Positions 1-7,432 of a stretch of 57,561 bases of DNA are shown here, in pieces (the first letter of the stretch is position 1; each line of letters starts with the position of its first letter). The DNA is from UBA6902 sp964393845 (lineage in GTDB: Bacteria > Nitrospirota > Thermodesulfovibrionia > UBA6902). The position numbers and the translations under genes were made by a program. A model generated the notes under the pieces. That model was not told where the DNA came from. It ran no database searches and saw only the letters and a list, made by a program, of their open reading frames with translations. The DNA lies in the NCBI GenBank assembly GCA_964393845.1, contig CAYMUX010000005.1, positions 1-57,561 on the forward strand, read 5' to 3'.

Positions 1-122
1 TCGTTGTAACCTATTGTAGTATATGGCGTTTGAGTTTATAAACAGACTCTAGTTAATCCTGCTATAAAAACCGGACCTTCAATTTATTCCTAGTGAATTA
101 TCGTATCAGACATGGTGAATTA

Positions 123-1190
123 TTATATACAGCAGTCCCTTAAAATATTCTCGACTGCCTTAACATCAGCGTTTACTAATATTGGTGGTTTGGATAATTT
201 AATCGCATTATCAGGATCTTTTAATCCATGGCCGGTAAGCGTACAGACAATAGTGTCTCCTTCTGAAAAGAAACCCTGTTTTGATAACTTGATCACACCA
301 GCCAGTGATGCAGCGGAAGCGGGCTCACAAAAGATTCCCTCTCGCGATGCAATATATTTATAAGCATCCAGAATCTCGTCGTCGGTGACCGCATCGATTA
401 TTCCTCCGGATTCGTCTCTTGCAGCAACCGCCCCTTTCCAGCTCGCAGGATTGCCGATTCTTATTGCTGTGGCAATTGTTTCAGGATTTTTAACGGGTTC
501 ACCCTTAACGATCGGCGCTGCGCCGGCAGCCTGGAAACCCAGCATTTTAGGTAAAGTATTTATTCTTCCATTTGAGTGATATTCTTTATAGCCCTTCCAG
601 TATGCAGTTATATTCCCTGCATTGCCGACCGGCAAAGAATGATATAGCGGGGCCTTGCCAAGTTGATCGCAAATTTCGAAAGCCGCAGTTTTTTGTCCTT
701 CTATCCTGTATGGATTTATAGAATTAACCAGGGCAAAATTGTATTTTTCTACGAGTTCTTTAACTATATTCAATGCGCTGTCAAAGTTTCCATTAATCTG
801 TATTACCATTGCGCCATGAATCATCGCCTGGGCAAGCTTGCCCATCGCAATTTGACCTTCAGGTATAATGACAATTGCCCCTATGTTTGCCCGTGCGGAG
901 TATGCCGCCGCAGATGCAGAGGTATTGCCGGTTGATGCGCATATAACGGCTTTCGCACCGTCTTCCACTGCTTTTGAAATTGCGAGAGTCATGCCGCGGT
1001 CTTTAAATGATCCGCTTGGATTAGACCCCTCATATTTAAAATACAGGCTTATTCCCTTAATTACTTCATTAATATTAGAAGCCTTTATTAAAGGAGTGTT
1101 CCCTTCATTGAGAGTTATAACAGGTGTTTTCTCTGATACAGGAAGAAAATTTCTATATTGCTCAATCAGTCCATACCAGGGTTCCATCAT
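123..1190 (-). CDS. thrC: threonine synthase (canonical, short form)
   Basis: This 355-residue PLP enzyme of fold type II converts O-phosphohomoserine to threonine in the cytoplasm. The PLP lysine is K63 in the motif SGSFKDRG. Other family features are the CASTGNTSASAAAY block near residue 85 and the phosphate-cradle GNAGNI near residue 190. Length and N-terminus (LIEQYRNFLPV, LNEGNTPLI) match the Bacillus/Aquifex type, which has no zinc ribbon. The start follows the NIL gene with a one-base stop/start overlap (TAATG), so the two genes are translationally coupled. It is the last gene of the thrC2-CysO-NIL-thrC cluster. The second threonine-synthase paralogue at 1759-3009 makes it likely that only one of the two makes threonine; this one looks the more orthodox. 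Confidence 0.95.
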   Translation of the reverse strand: MMEPWYGLIEQYRNFLPVSEKTPVITLNEGNTPLIKASNINEVIKGISLYFKYEGSNPSGSFKDRGMTLAISKAVEDGAKAVICASTGNTSASAAAYSARANIGAIVIIPEGQIAMGKLAQAMIHGAMVIQINGNFDSALNIVKELVEKYNFALVNSINPYRIEGQKTAAFEICDQLGKAPLYHSLPVGNAGNITAYWKGYKEYHSNGRINTLPKMLGFQAAGAAPIVKGEPVKNPETIATAIRIGNPASWKGAVAARDESGGIIDAVTDDEILDAYKYIASREGIFCEPASAASLAGVIKLSKQGFFSEGDTIVCTLTGHGLKDPDNAIKLSKPPILVNADVKAVENILRDCCI

Positions 1191-1426
1191 TATTCCAGAA
1201 TATCGCCTTCTACAAGTTCTACGTCAACACCCTGCTGCTTAAGAAAGTCGATTCCGCTGTTGACGCTTCTCTCATCACCTTCAAGTTCCAGGACCATCTC
1301 TCCGATCGTCTCAGTTACACGGGCCCTTCTGATATTCGGCGTTATGTCAAACTTTTTTGCCATCCTGAAAATTATGGGTTCCTTTATGAGGTCCTGCGGA
1401 AAGGTCAATTTTACTCTGGTTTTCAT
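1190..1426 (-). CDS. NIL-domain protein
   Basis: This 78-residue protein consists almost entirely of a NIL domain, a ferredoxin-like alpha/beta fold. The pattern starts with a basic beta-strand (RVKLTFPQDLIKEPII) and contains the GEMVLELEGD strand. NIL domains are known at the C-terminus of methionine ABC transporter ATPases and in NIL-ferredoxins tied to homocysteine synthesis in methanogens and anaerobes. No 4Fe-4S cysteine motif is present, so it is a stand-alone NIL domain. It lies between the CysO-like carrier and thrC, and its stop overlaps the thrC start. A role as a methionine- or homocysteine-sensing or assembly subunit is inference from context. Confidence 0.85.
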   Translation of the reverse strand: MKTRVKLTFPQDLIKEPIIFRMAKKFDITPNIRRARVTETIGEMVLELEGDERSVNSGIDFLKQQGVDVELVEGDILE

Positions 1427-1482
1427 TGCTTCCCCCTGAAGTCATTCATCTTGCTCAATTTAAATATCTGTGACATCAAGCC

Positions 1483-1758
1483 TTAAGCTCCGCCTGCAAT
1501 TGCAGGGACTATGGAAACCTCATCGCCGTCTTTGACTTCCGTTTCTTCATTTTTCATAAATCTTACATCTTCCTCATTTACATAGATATTGACAAATCTT
1601 CTTAACTTGCCGCCTTCAGATATCCTCTCCGCAAGTCCGGGATATTTTTGGTCCAGACCGTTAATAAGTGAAATTATTGTTCCGGTCTCACCATCGACTT
1701 CTTCTTTTCCCTGGGTCAGTCTTTGAAGGGGGACCGGGATCTTTACTGTTACTGGCAT
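1483..1758 (-). CDS. CysO/MoaD-like ubiquitin-fold sulfur carrier
   Basis: This 91-residue beta-grasp protein closely resembles mycobacterial CysO: it has the block LRRFVNIYVNEEDVRF and the tail VSIVPAIAGG. CysO-type carriers are adenylated at the C-terminal Gly-Gly and loaded as thiocarboxylates that donate sulfur to PLP enzymes. Here the diglycine is followed by one alanine (GGA). The free Gly carboxylate would therefore need trimming before activation, as is known for HcyS/HcyD of Wolinella. The start directly abuts the stop of the ThrC-like gene at 1759. The MoeB-type E1 expected to activate it is at 6382-7182 on the same strand. Cysteine or homocysteine synthesis is more likely than molybdopterin because no moa genes are nearby. 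Confidence 0.9.
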   Translation of the reverse strand: MPVTVKIPVPLQRLTQGKEEVDGETGTIISLINGLDQKYPGLAERISEGGKLRRFVNIYVNEEDVRFMKNEETEVKDGDEVSIVPAIAGGA

Positions 1759-3009
1759 TTATATTCCTCCTTTTTTGCTATTAATCTTCTCAAGGACTTC
1801 TTCAAACGACTTCAAGTTCGGGTTAATATGATACGGCTCGCCTGTATGACCGACTATTGCTTCCTTTGTCTTCAGACCATTACCAGTAATACAAAGCACT
1901 GTGGCAGCATCTTTATCTATATGCCCGCTTTCTATAAGCCTTATCGCTGACGCAAGCGTAACGCCGCCGGCAGTTTCAGCAAAAATCCCCTCTGTCCTGG
2001 CAAGGAGTTTTATTGCTTCTATTATTTCCATGTCTGAAACGTCTTCTCCATAACCGCCGCTTTCTTTTATGACACGTGTAGCATAGTATCCGTCAGCCGG
2101 ATTTCCTATTGCAAGTGATTTGGCAATTGTATTGGGTTTGACAGGTTTTATAACATCAACATTATCTTTTATGGCCTTGACAATCGGGGAACAGCCTGTC
2201 GCCTGTGCTGCAAATACCTTTGTGTTCAACCTGTCAATCAGGCCAATGTCTTTCATCTCTTTGAAACTCTTCCATATCTTTGTAAGCAATGAACCGCTTG
2301 CGCAGGGCACAACAACAGCATCAGGCGCCCGCCATCCAAGCTGCTCTACAATCTCATATCCATGGGTCTTGGACCCCTCCGCATAAAACGGCCTGATATT
2401 AATATTTACAAACGCCCAGCGGTATTTGTTGGCCACCTCACTGCAAAGCCTGTTAACTTCATCATAGTTGCCGTCAACAGCTATGAGATTCGGTTCATAT
2501 ACGAGTGAAGCTTCTATTTTACTGCGCTCAAGGCTTGCCGGTATGAAAATAAATCTTTTAAAACCCCCTACTGCGCCGTGAGCCGAAACAGAATGAGCAA
2601 GGTTGCCGGTAGAGGCACACGCAACGGTGTTGAATCCAAACTCCCTGGCCTTGGTCAGTGCAACCGCTACAACACGGTCTTTAAAAGACAGGGTGGGATG
2701 CGTGACGGTATCATCCTTTATATACAGTTTCTTCATGCCAAGATATGCGGCAAGTTTATCTGCCCTGACAAGAGGAGTAAATCCTGAATGCAGTCCGCTT
2801 GTAGGCTCTCCGTCAATCGGCAGCAGCTCTATGTAACGCCACAAATTTTGGGGTCTCGACAATATCTTTTCACGGGTCAAAACTTCTCTTATTCCATCGT
2901 AATCATAAACAACTTCCAGCGGTCCAAAACAGAACTCGCAGACATATATGGGGTCAACGCTGTATTCCCTTCCACATTCCCTGCATTTAAGTCCTTTTAC
3001 AAAACCCAT
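1759..3009 (-). CDS. threonine synthase-like PLP enzyme with zinc ribbon
   Basis: This 416-residue fold-type II PLP enzyme is a paralogue of the neighbouring ThrC. An N-terminal zinc ribbon (C9-x2-C12, C24-x2-C27) precedes the catalytic domain. The PLP lysine is K110 in PTLSFKDR, and the GNPADG and TETAGG blocks are present. A Shine-Dalgarno GGAGG lies about ten bases before the ATG. It is immediately followed, with no gap, by the CysO-like carrier. In Mycobacterium a fold-type II enzyme (CysM) accepts sulfur from thiocarboxylated CysO. By analogy this paralogue could be an O-phosphohomoserine or O-phosphoserine sulfhydrylase; that is inference. The conservative alternative is a second threonine synthase. 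Confidence 0.9.
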   Translation of the reverse strand: MGFVKGLKCRECGREYSVDPIYVCEFCFGPLEVVYDYDGIREVLTREKILSRPQNLWRYIELLPIDGEPTSGLHSGFTPLVRADKLAAYLGMKKLYIKDDTVTHPTLSFKDRVVAVALTKAREFGFNTVACASTGNLAHSVSAHGAVGGFKRFIFIPASLERSKIEASLVYEPNLIAVDGNYDEVNRLCSEVANKYRWAFVNINIRPFYAEGSKTHGYEIVEQLGWRAPDAVVVPCASGSLLTKIWKSFKEMKDIGLIDRLNTKVFAAQATGCSPIVKAIKDNVDVIKPVKPNTIAKSLAIGNPADGYYATRVIKESGGYGEDVSDMEIIEAIKLLARTEGIFAETAGGVTLASAIRLIESGHIDKDAATVLCITGNGLKTKEAIVGHTGEPYHINPNLKSFEEVLEKINSKKGGI

Positions 3010-3021
3010 TTATTTGTGCCT

Positions 3022-3048
3022 CCATTGTGCCACAGGCATCAGCCTGCA
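3022..3048. repeat. short imperfect palindrome upstream of thrC2
   Basis: The leader of the ThrC-like gene contains a small imperfect inverted repeat of the type GCAGGCTGATGCCTG, with flanking GTGCC bases. Such caggctg-gcctg units resemble dispersed REP-like sequences. I see only this copy in the window, so it may be only a leader hairpin. Confidence 0.3.
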
Positions 3049-3182
3049 TTTAGAAATAATCTGCATTCCCGGTCTCTCGGAAATGAGTCACTTCAAGTAT
3101 TCTTCAATAGATTTATTTAGATAGGTATTATGCTTCAAGTAGTCAGATTTATTCAAGAGTTGGGGGGGATAAAGAATTAACC

Positions 3183-3596
3183 TTATTTGATCAGCAATTC
3201 ATACCCTGCTTGTTCAAAATGTTTGTCATTGGTAAATGCCTTACTGATACTAAACATCTTCATTACTTCAAAGCTTGTGCAGTCGGTAATGCCCCAATCT
3301 TTATCCATTCTCTGCTGATAAAGCGTCCATGCATTATTGAATATTTCTTTGGTAATTTCAACAATCTGAACGCTTGGGGACTTCTCCAGTTTGGATACGA
3401 ACTCAATCACTGTCTTTCTGAATTCTGTTTTACTCAACGAGTTGATGGTTTCGACAATGATATAGTTTGTAGTAAAAATCTTAATCTGTTTTTTAAGAAG
3501 CTCTTCGAATAGCTTCAATGATTTTTTGTGATAATTGTCGCTCTTATTGATTGCCGCAATCCAGGCAAAACTGTCTACAAAAACAGAATCCTTCAT
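3183..3596 (-). CDS. PIN-domain ribonuclease toxin (VapC-like)
   Basis: This 137-residue PIN-domain protein is probably the RNase toxin of a type II toxin-antitoxin pair. Candidate metal-binding acids are the aspartate in FVDSFAWIAA near residue 8, the glutamate in IIVETINSL near 49, the aspartate in WGITDCTSF near 103 and the aspartate in FTNDKHF near 122. This is the usual PIN quartet. The start overlaps the stop of the upstream 81-residue gene by four bases, the common antitoxin-toxin arrangement. It is the last gene of the defence-debris block. No frameshift is visible, so it may be active. Confidence 0.85.
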   Translation of the reverse strand: MKDSVFVDSFAWIAAINKSDNYHKKSLKLFEELLKKQIKIFTTNYIIVETINSLSKTEFRKTVIEFVSKLEKSPSVQIVEITKEIFNNAWTLYQQRMDKDWGITDCTSFEVMKMFSISKAFTNDKHFEQAGYELLIK

Positions 3597-3838
3597 TTGG
3601 ACACACCATAGAGATAATGATCGTGATGTTCCGCAAGGTCTTTAATACCGGTTTCAACAGCTATGTCTTTTAAATCAAAAAGAGGGTCTCTCCCTTTTTT
3701 AACTTTTACCTTCTTTCTGCTCTCTTTTATCCCTGCTTTTAAATAATGGATTATCTCAAGCAGCTTAGGCATGTCTTCATCAGGCATATCCTGCAATTCT
3801 CTCAGAATCTCTTTCATATATTTAGTCTGCGCTTGCAT
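3593..3838 (-). CDS. putative antitoxin of the PIN toxin
   Basis: This 81-residue charged, helical protein (ELQDMPDEDMPKLLEIIHYLK, with the middle rich in Lys/Arg) ends four bases inside the PIN gene. A Shine-Dalgarno GGAGG lies just before its ATG (plus-strand cctcc near 3842). Position, size and composition fit a VapB-like antitoxin that would bind its own promoter and neutralise the toxin. I cannot assign it to a named antitoxin fold, so the role rests mainly on context. Confidence 0.7.
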   Translation of the reverse strand: MQAQTKYMKEILRELQDMPDEDMPKLLEIIHYLKAGIKESRKKVKVKKGRDPLFDLKDIAVETGIKDLAEHHDHYLYGVSK

Positions 3839-3863
3839 CGAACCTCCTTTGAGGGATGAAGAG

Positions 3864-4058
3864 TTATTTTGACTTCAAACCAAGTGTTTTTTTAAGCTCC
3901 TTGTGTGATACCCACTTCTTATTTTTTCTCTTTACATCCAATGCCGAGTTATAGTCAATCTTATCCAGTTCGATTTCCTTTAACCTTTTAAATTCATTGT
4001 AGTCAAGAATAACGGCAACAGGCTTGTCATCTTCTTTAATAACTTGCGTCTTAATCAT
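3864..4058 (-). CDS. Phd/YefM-type antitoxin, no toxin partner
   Basis: This 64-residue protein begins MIKTQVIKEDDKPVAVILDY, a typical start for small Phd/YefM-related antitoxins that cover the active site of RelE-type toxins. The expected RelE/ParE gene is absent: the next gene downstream is the separate PIN module antitoxin. Its start lies inside the last codons of the restriction-enzyme stub (overlap 4051-4058). A deletion joint therefore placed it there. It may be an orphan survivor of a lost module. Confidence 0.7.
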   Translation of the reverse strand: MIKTQVIKEDDKPVAVILDYNEFKRLKEIELDKIDYNSALDVKRKNKKWVSHKELKKTLGLKSK

Positions 4059-4323
4059 GATATGCCTCCTGGGTGATGCCTGTTACCCCAGGATAACACT
4101 GCTCTCTCCATTCTTTAATGCGCCAGCGAATGGTATTGACCAATTCTATCTCAATGAAGATACCGGGATCGTCAAAAGCCCTTGAACTCTCTGACGCAAC
4201 TACATAACCCGCAGGTCTGCGGCCGCTTTGCAAAACAAATTCCCTTGTGTCGCGTAGATATTCCCAATACTGCTGAGGTTCTTCGTAAGGGGAATTGATG
4301 ATGAGCTTGTCTATCTTCTTCAT
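4051..4323 (-). pseudogene. N-terminal stub of a type III-like restriction enzyme
   Basis: The 90 codons match the very start of large DEAD-box restriction subunits of the type III-like family: LIINSPYEEP, then RRPAGYVVA, FDDPGIFIEIELVN and YPGVTGIT. Intact members run to about 1000 residues with helicase and nuclease domains, all missing here. The reading frame ends a few codons after GVTGIT, where the Phd gene begins, so the remainder has been deleted. The start overlaps the ATPase stop by one base (TAATG), preserving the ancestral operon coupling. It cannot be a functional nuclease. Confidence 0.75.
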
Positions 4324-6059
4324 TAACCAATAACTGCTTCAAGCTTGTCGAAAAAATCAATCACATCCTGATGAAGCTCTTCAGGTATAAAATTATTGCC
4401 TAGAGCTGCGCGATTAAGTTTTAATCCAAAACCATTATTTATTCTTTGGAAAAGAGAATCAGTCTGTTCAAAGAGAATTTTTTTGCCGTTTACTTCAATG
4501 AAAATATTTGCTGACACATTCCTCCATGTTTTTCCTCTAGGCAAAGTCAAATTCTGCTCATCAAAGAAATTGCCAATGGCATTTATTATAGGTGTGTTAA
4601 ACAGATTTGCTTCAGCTTCATTTCTTTTATCAAGCACTGCTCTTTTCCATGCGTCAGGCACAAGAAGATAGTTTTCGATATTTTTCCGCCTCCATTCAAA
4701 AAGGGCCGGATTCCCGGATTCCGGATGAAAACTTTCGTCGGAATCATAATCAAACAAAATTAAACGCTTGACGTTCGGGACTATTTTCTTCAGTCCTTTA
4801 AAATGATTGTCGGCATTTTTAAGCATCTCGTCTTTGGTTGTGCCTCCCATTTTCTCAATATAGAATCTTTTCAGCACATCTTGTTTATCAAGCGCAGAGG
4901 CCCAGCCATTCAATATCCTCTCGTCATCATCGCCTTCAACATACAGGATAAACGGCTCCTGCCTGGTTTCCACTATCGCCATGTTATTTACATCGGCAAG
5001 CGCTGTGATTATTTCCGGAATGGATTGAACTCTTTCAGGCTTTTGTTTTAGGACCGAAATAATGCTTTCAGATGAAACTCCATTGATGAACTCCTCCGCA
5101 TGAGTCGCTATTATAAATTGCGTTATTTTCAGCCGCTGAAAATAATTGAGTATTTCCCGCTGAAGATTCACATGCATATGCGCGTCTGGCTCATCGAAAA
5201 GAATTGTGGTAACTCCTTCATAACCATAATAAAATGCAAGGAGCGTCAAGGCCTGATGAAAACCGCTGCCCCCGGAGATAATATCAAACTCTTTTCCATT
5301 TTCATTTCTGAATTTGGTTTCTATATTAATGCTGATTCCTTTTTCATATTCAGGAGCAAGTATATCAACGCCGAACCATTCCTTTACCTTGGTCTGAATA
5401 ATTTTCCAATTCTCAATTTTGGCCGGGATGATTCTTATTGACTTGCCTTCTTTGTCCTGTTCATATCGGTCAACCACTCTAAATAAAAGATTACGAAGGA
5501 CTGAACCCGGCTGGCCTTTGCCGACATTCTGCCTTACTACCGCATCGTCAATCCATTTCTCAAAAGGATCCAGTCCTGAAAAAGGGGGGACGTAAACAAT
5601 CCGTGGCAGTCCTCCAGAGTTGTCTATCCGCTTAAATTCAGTCCACCCTTTAATAGGAATGGCATATATTGATTGAGGGGTTTGATATCTTAGAGACACC
5701 CCGAATTCATCTATTGTACCATCGCTTTTCGAATACTTGAGTATGATCTCGATAAGAATGTATTCCTGCTCTTGCTTTCCGTTTTTCTTAGGATTTTTTC
5801 TGCCGATTTTATCTGTCCACAAAAGATTAAATTCAGGCAGCGGCAAAGCCGTAAAGTTGGGCAATACAATTTGAACTCCGGATTTTCCCGTCCGTTTTGA
5901 CCTGTGGAATTCATCCACACAGTATTGCCAAATCGCCATCGCTTGAAGAATTGTGCTTTTGCCGCTGTTATTTCTCCCAACCAACAGGTCAAAATCGGTG
6001 AATGAATAGGTCTCATCTGAAATGCTCTTGAAATTTCTTATAACCAGTTCAGTTATCAT
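4323..6059 (-). CDS. OLD-like AAA ATPase with TOPRIM-type C-terminus
   Basis: This 578-residue protein has an SMC/ABC-like ATPase head: Walker A GRNNSGKST near residue 30, Walker B region TTILFDEPDAHMH near 285, and the switch histidine in FIIATHAEEF. The C-terminal half has a TOPRIM-like pattern: an acidic ILYVEGDDDE strand near 378 and LILFDYDSDE near 437. This is the plan of overcoming-lysogenisation-defect (OLD) nucleases and ATPases, which are often anti-phage. It sits between stubs of a methylase and a restriction enzyme, so it was probably an accessory gene of a type III-like R-M island. The frame is intact, but its partners are gone. Confidence 0.85.
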   Translation of the reverse strand: MITELVIRNFKSISDETYSFTDFDLLVGRNNSGKSTILQAMAIWQYCVDEFHRSKRTGKSGVQIVLPNFTALPLPEFNLLWTDKIGRKNPKKNGKQEQEYILIEIILKYSKSDGTIDEFGVSLRYQTPQSIYAIPIKGWTEFKRIDNSGGLPRIVYVPPFSGLDPFEKWIDDAVVRQNVGKGQPGSVLRNLLFRVVDRYEQDKEGKSIRIIPAKIENWKIIQTKVKEWFGVDILAPEYEKGISINIETKFRNENGKEFDIISGGSGFHQALTLLAFYYGYEGVTTILFDEPDAHMHVNLQREILNYFQRLKITQFIIATHAEEFINGVSSESIISVLKQKPERVQSIPEIITALADVNNMAIVETRQEPFILYVEGDDDERILNGWASALDKQDVLKRFYIEKMGGTTKDEMLKNADNHFKGLKKIVPNVKRLILFDYDSDESFHPESGNPALFEWRRKNIENYLLVPDAWKRAVLDKRNEAEANLFNTPIINAIGNFFDEQNLTLPRGKTWRNVSANIFIEVNGKKILFEQTDSLFQRINNGFGLKLNRAALGNNFIPEELHQDVIDFFDKLEAVIG

Positions 6060-6086
6060 TTTTATATCCTTACAATTTTTAGACTT

Positions 6087-6287
6087 TCAATCCCCCTTTG
6101 CATCAATGATCTTCACGGCTACGGCCTTGCCCGGCGTAAACGGCAAAGATGTTGTGCCGCCGTTGTCGGTATGAGCATCCACCAGACCTACAGGCGGATT
6201 ATTCAGCCGCTGTTTGTCCTTGTGCTCGTATTGCTCAATGGGTTTTTGAGATTTATTGGTTGAGGATTTTATTGTCTTCTTAGCCAT
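6087..6287 (-). pseudogene. remnant of an adenine-specific DNA methylase
   Basis: The 66 codons start with a lysine-rich stretch and then EQYEHKDKQRLNNPPVGLV, the characteristic N-terminus of large type III-like adenine methyltransferases. The catalytic motifs (DPPY, FxGxG) are absent. After residue 37 the sequence switches to a different segment (LPFTPGKAVAVKIIDAKGD), possibly the far C-terminus of the same methylase brought in by an internal deletion. I cannot confirm that. With the restriction stub at 4051-4323 it shows that a modification-ATPase-restriction operon once stood here. Confidence 0.65.
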
Positions 6288-6346
6288 TAACTGACGTACC
6301 TTGCTTTCTGCGAAATGTTAGCCCGTTTCACAGGAATAACGTTTAT

Positions 6347-6376
6347 TGGAGAGGGCAAGGCAGCGCCTCGCCCCTA
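6347..6376. repeat. GTAGGGGC-family imperfect palindrome
   Basis: The block gagggcaaggca/gcgcctcgcccctac is an imperfect inverted repeat ending in GCCCCTAC, the signature of the palindromes at 36.8 and 38.2 kb. It lies directly downstream of moeB, at the edge of the defence insertion. It may act as a transcript end or mark a recombination point. Confidence 0.55.
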
Positions 6377-6381
6377 CAGTT

Positions 6382-7182
6382 TTAAATTGAACAATACTCT
6401 TCCGACATATCGGTCAGTTCTTTAATACTGGGATTCTTACCGCAAATCGGACAGTCATCATTTTTAGGGATCTTCACTTTCCTGAAGTTTACCCCGAGCG
6501 CATCATATATTAACAGCTGCCCTTTCAATGGTTTCCCCTTTCCAATAATTAATTTCAGGACCTCCGTTGCCTGGAGAGCGCCTATAACACCCGGCAATAC
6601 GCCCAGCACTCCAGCTTCCTGACAGGAAGGAACCAGCCCGGCAGGCGGCGGCTCTTCAAAAAGGCAGCGGTAACAGGGCCCGTCACCCGGCAGTATGGTA
6701 GTGACCTGCCCTTCAAATCTCAGTATGGCCCCGCTCACAAGGGGTTTCTTGAGCATTACACACGCATCATTTATAAGATATCTCGTCGGGAAATTGTCCG
6801 TTCCATCGACAATAATGTCATAGTCCTTTATTAAATCCAGAATATTCTTGCTGTTAATTCTCTCCTTGACTGCTATAACATTAACGTCCGGATTCAGCGC
6901 TTCAAAGGTCTGCTTCGCCGATTCAGCCTTATTGACATCCAGAGTTTTTACACTGTGCGCAATCTGCCTCTGAAGGTTACTGAGTTCAACATTATCATTA
7001 TCCACCATTGCAATAGTTCCGACTCCGGCAGCTGCAAGGTAGTAACCTACCGGACACCCAAGTCCTCCTGCACCGGCTATTAACACTTTGGCTTCTGATA
7101 TTTTTTTCTGACCTTTACCCCCGACTTCAGGGAGAATAATATGTCTGCTGTATCTCTTTAACTGTTCTTCCGTAAATTCCAT
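6382..7182 (-). CDS. moeB: MoeB/HesA/ThiF-family E1-like adenylyltransferase
   Basis: This protein, 266 residues from the preferred start, adenylates the C-terminus of ubiquitin-like sulfur carriers. The nucleotide loop GAGGLG lies near residue 36, the conserved PSCQEAGVLG segment near 190, and a Cys4 zinc site is formed by CYRC (mid protein) and CPIC (C-terminus). The ATG at 7182 is chosen over an in-frame one at 7218: it has a strong GGTGGAGG site six bases upstream and overlaps the TusA stop by one base (TGATG). There is no rhodanese domain, so sulfur may come from the neighbouring TusA-like protein. The likely partner is the CysO-like carrier at 1483-1758. Confidence 0.92.
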   Translation of the reverse strand: MEFTEEQLKRYSRHIILPEVGGKGQKKISEAKVLIAGAGGLGCPVGYYLAAAGVGTIAMVDNDNVELSNLQRQIAHSVKTLDVNKAESAKQTFEALNPDVNVIAVKERINSKNILDLIKDYDIIVDGTDNFPTRYLINDACVMLKKPLVSGAILRFEGQVTTILPGDGPCYRCLFEEPPPAGLVPSCQEAGVLGVLPGVIGALQATEVLKLIIGKGKPLKGQLLIYDALGVNFRKVKIPKNDDCPICGKNPSIKELTDMSEEYCSI

Positions 7183-7430
7183 CAGTCCTCCACCTCTTTT
7201 CTGACCTGAATGACCCACTCCTTCGGATTAATTTTTTCCACCTTCAGGACTGAATGCCCGTAATTCAGCATTGCCTTGGGAATACTCCCGGCAGCTTCAG
7301 GATAATCAAGTATGATCTCAATAATCTGTCCTACATCTATGCTTTCAACTCCGAGTTTTGATTTTACCAGAGTATAGGGGCAAACTTCACCCCTTATGTC
7401 CAGCTTTTTATCTATTTTTATATCTTCCAT
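7182..7430 (-). CDS. TusA/SirA-family sulfur transfer protein
   Basis: This 82-residue TusA-fold protein carries persulfide sulfur on C17 (DIRGEVCPYT). The family hallmark is CPxP; here the second proline is threonine, a mild deviation. It lies between hom (two-base gap) and moeB (one-base overlap), so the three are co-translated. It probably hands sulfur to the E1/carrier pair for thiocarboxylate formation. This context suggests a dedicated biosynthetic role rather than tRNA thiolation. Confidence 0.88.
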   Translation of the reverse strand: MEDIKIDKKLDIRGEVCPYTLVKSKLGVESIDVGQIIEIILDYPEAAGSIPKAMLNYGHSVLKVEKINPKEWVIQVRKEVED

Positions 7431-7432
7431 TT

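Noticed and set aside
7183..7218. Longer MoeB start (12 extra residues)
   Set aside because: The downstream ATG has a strong ribosome site and the TGATG coupling with the preceding gene.
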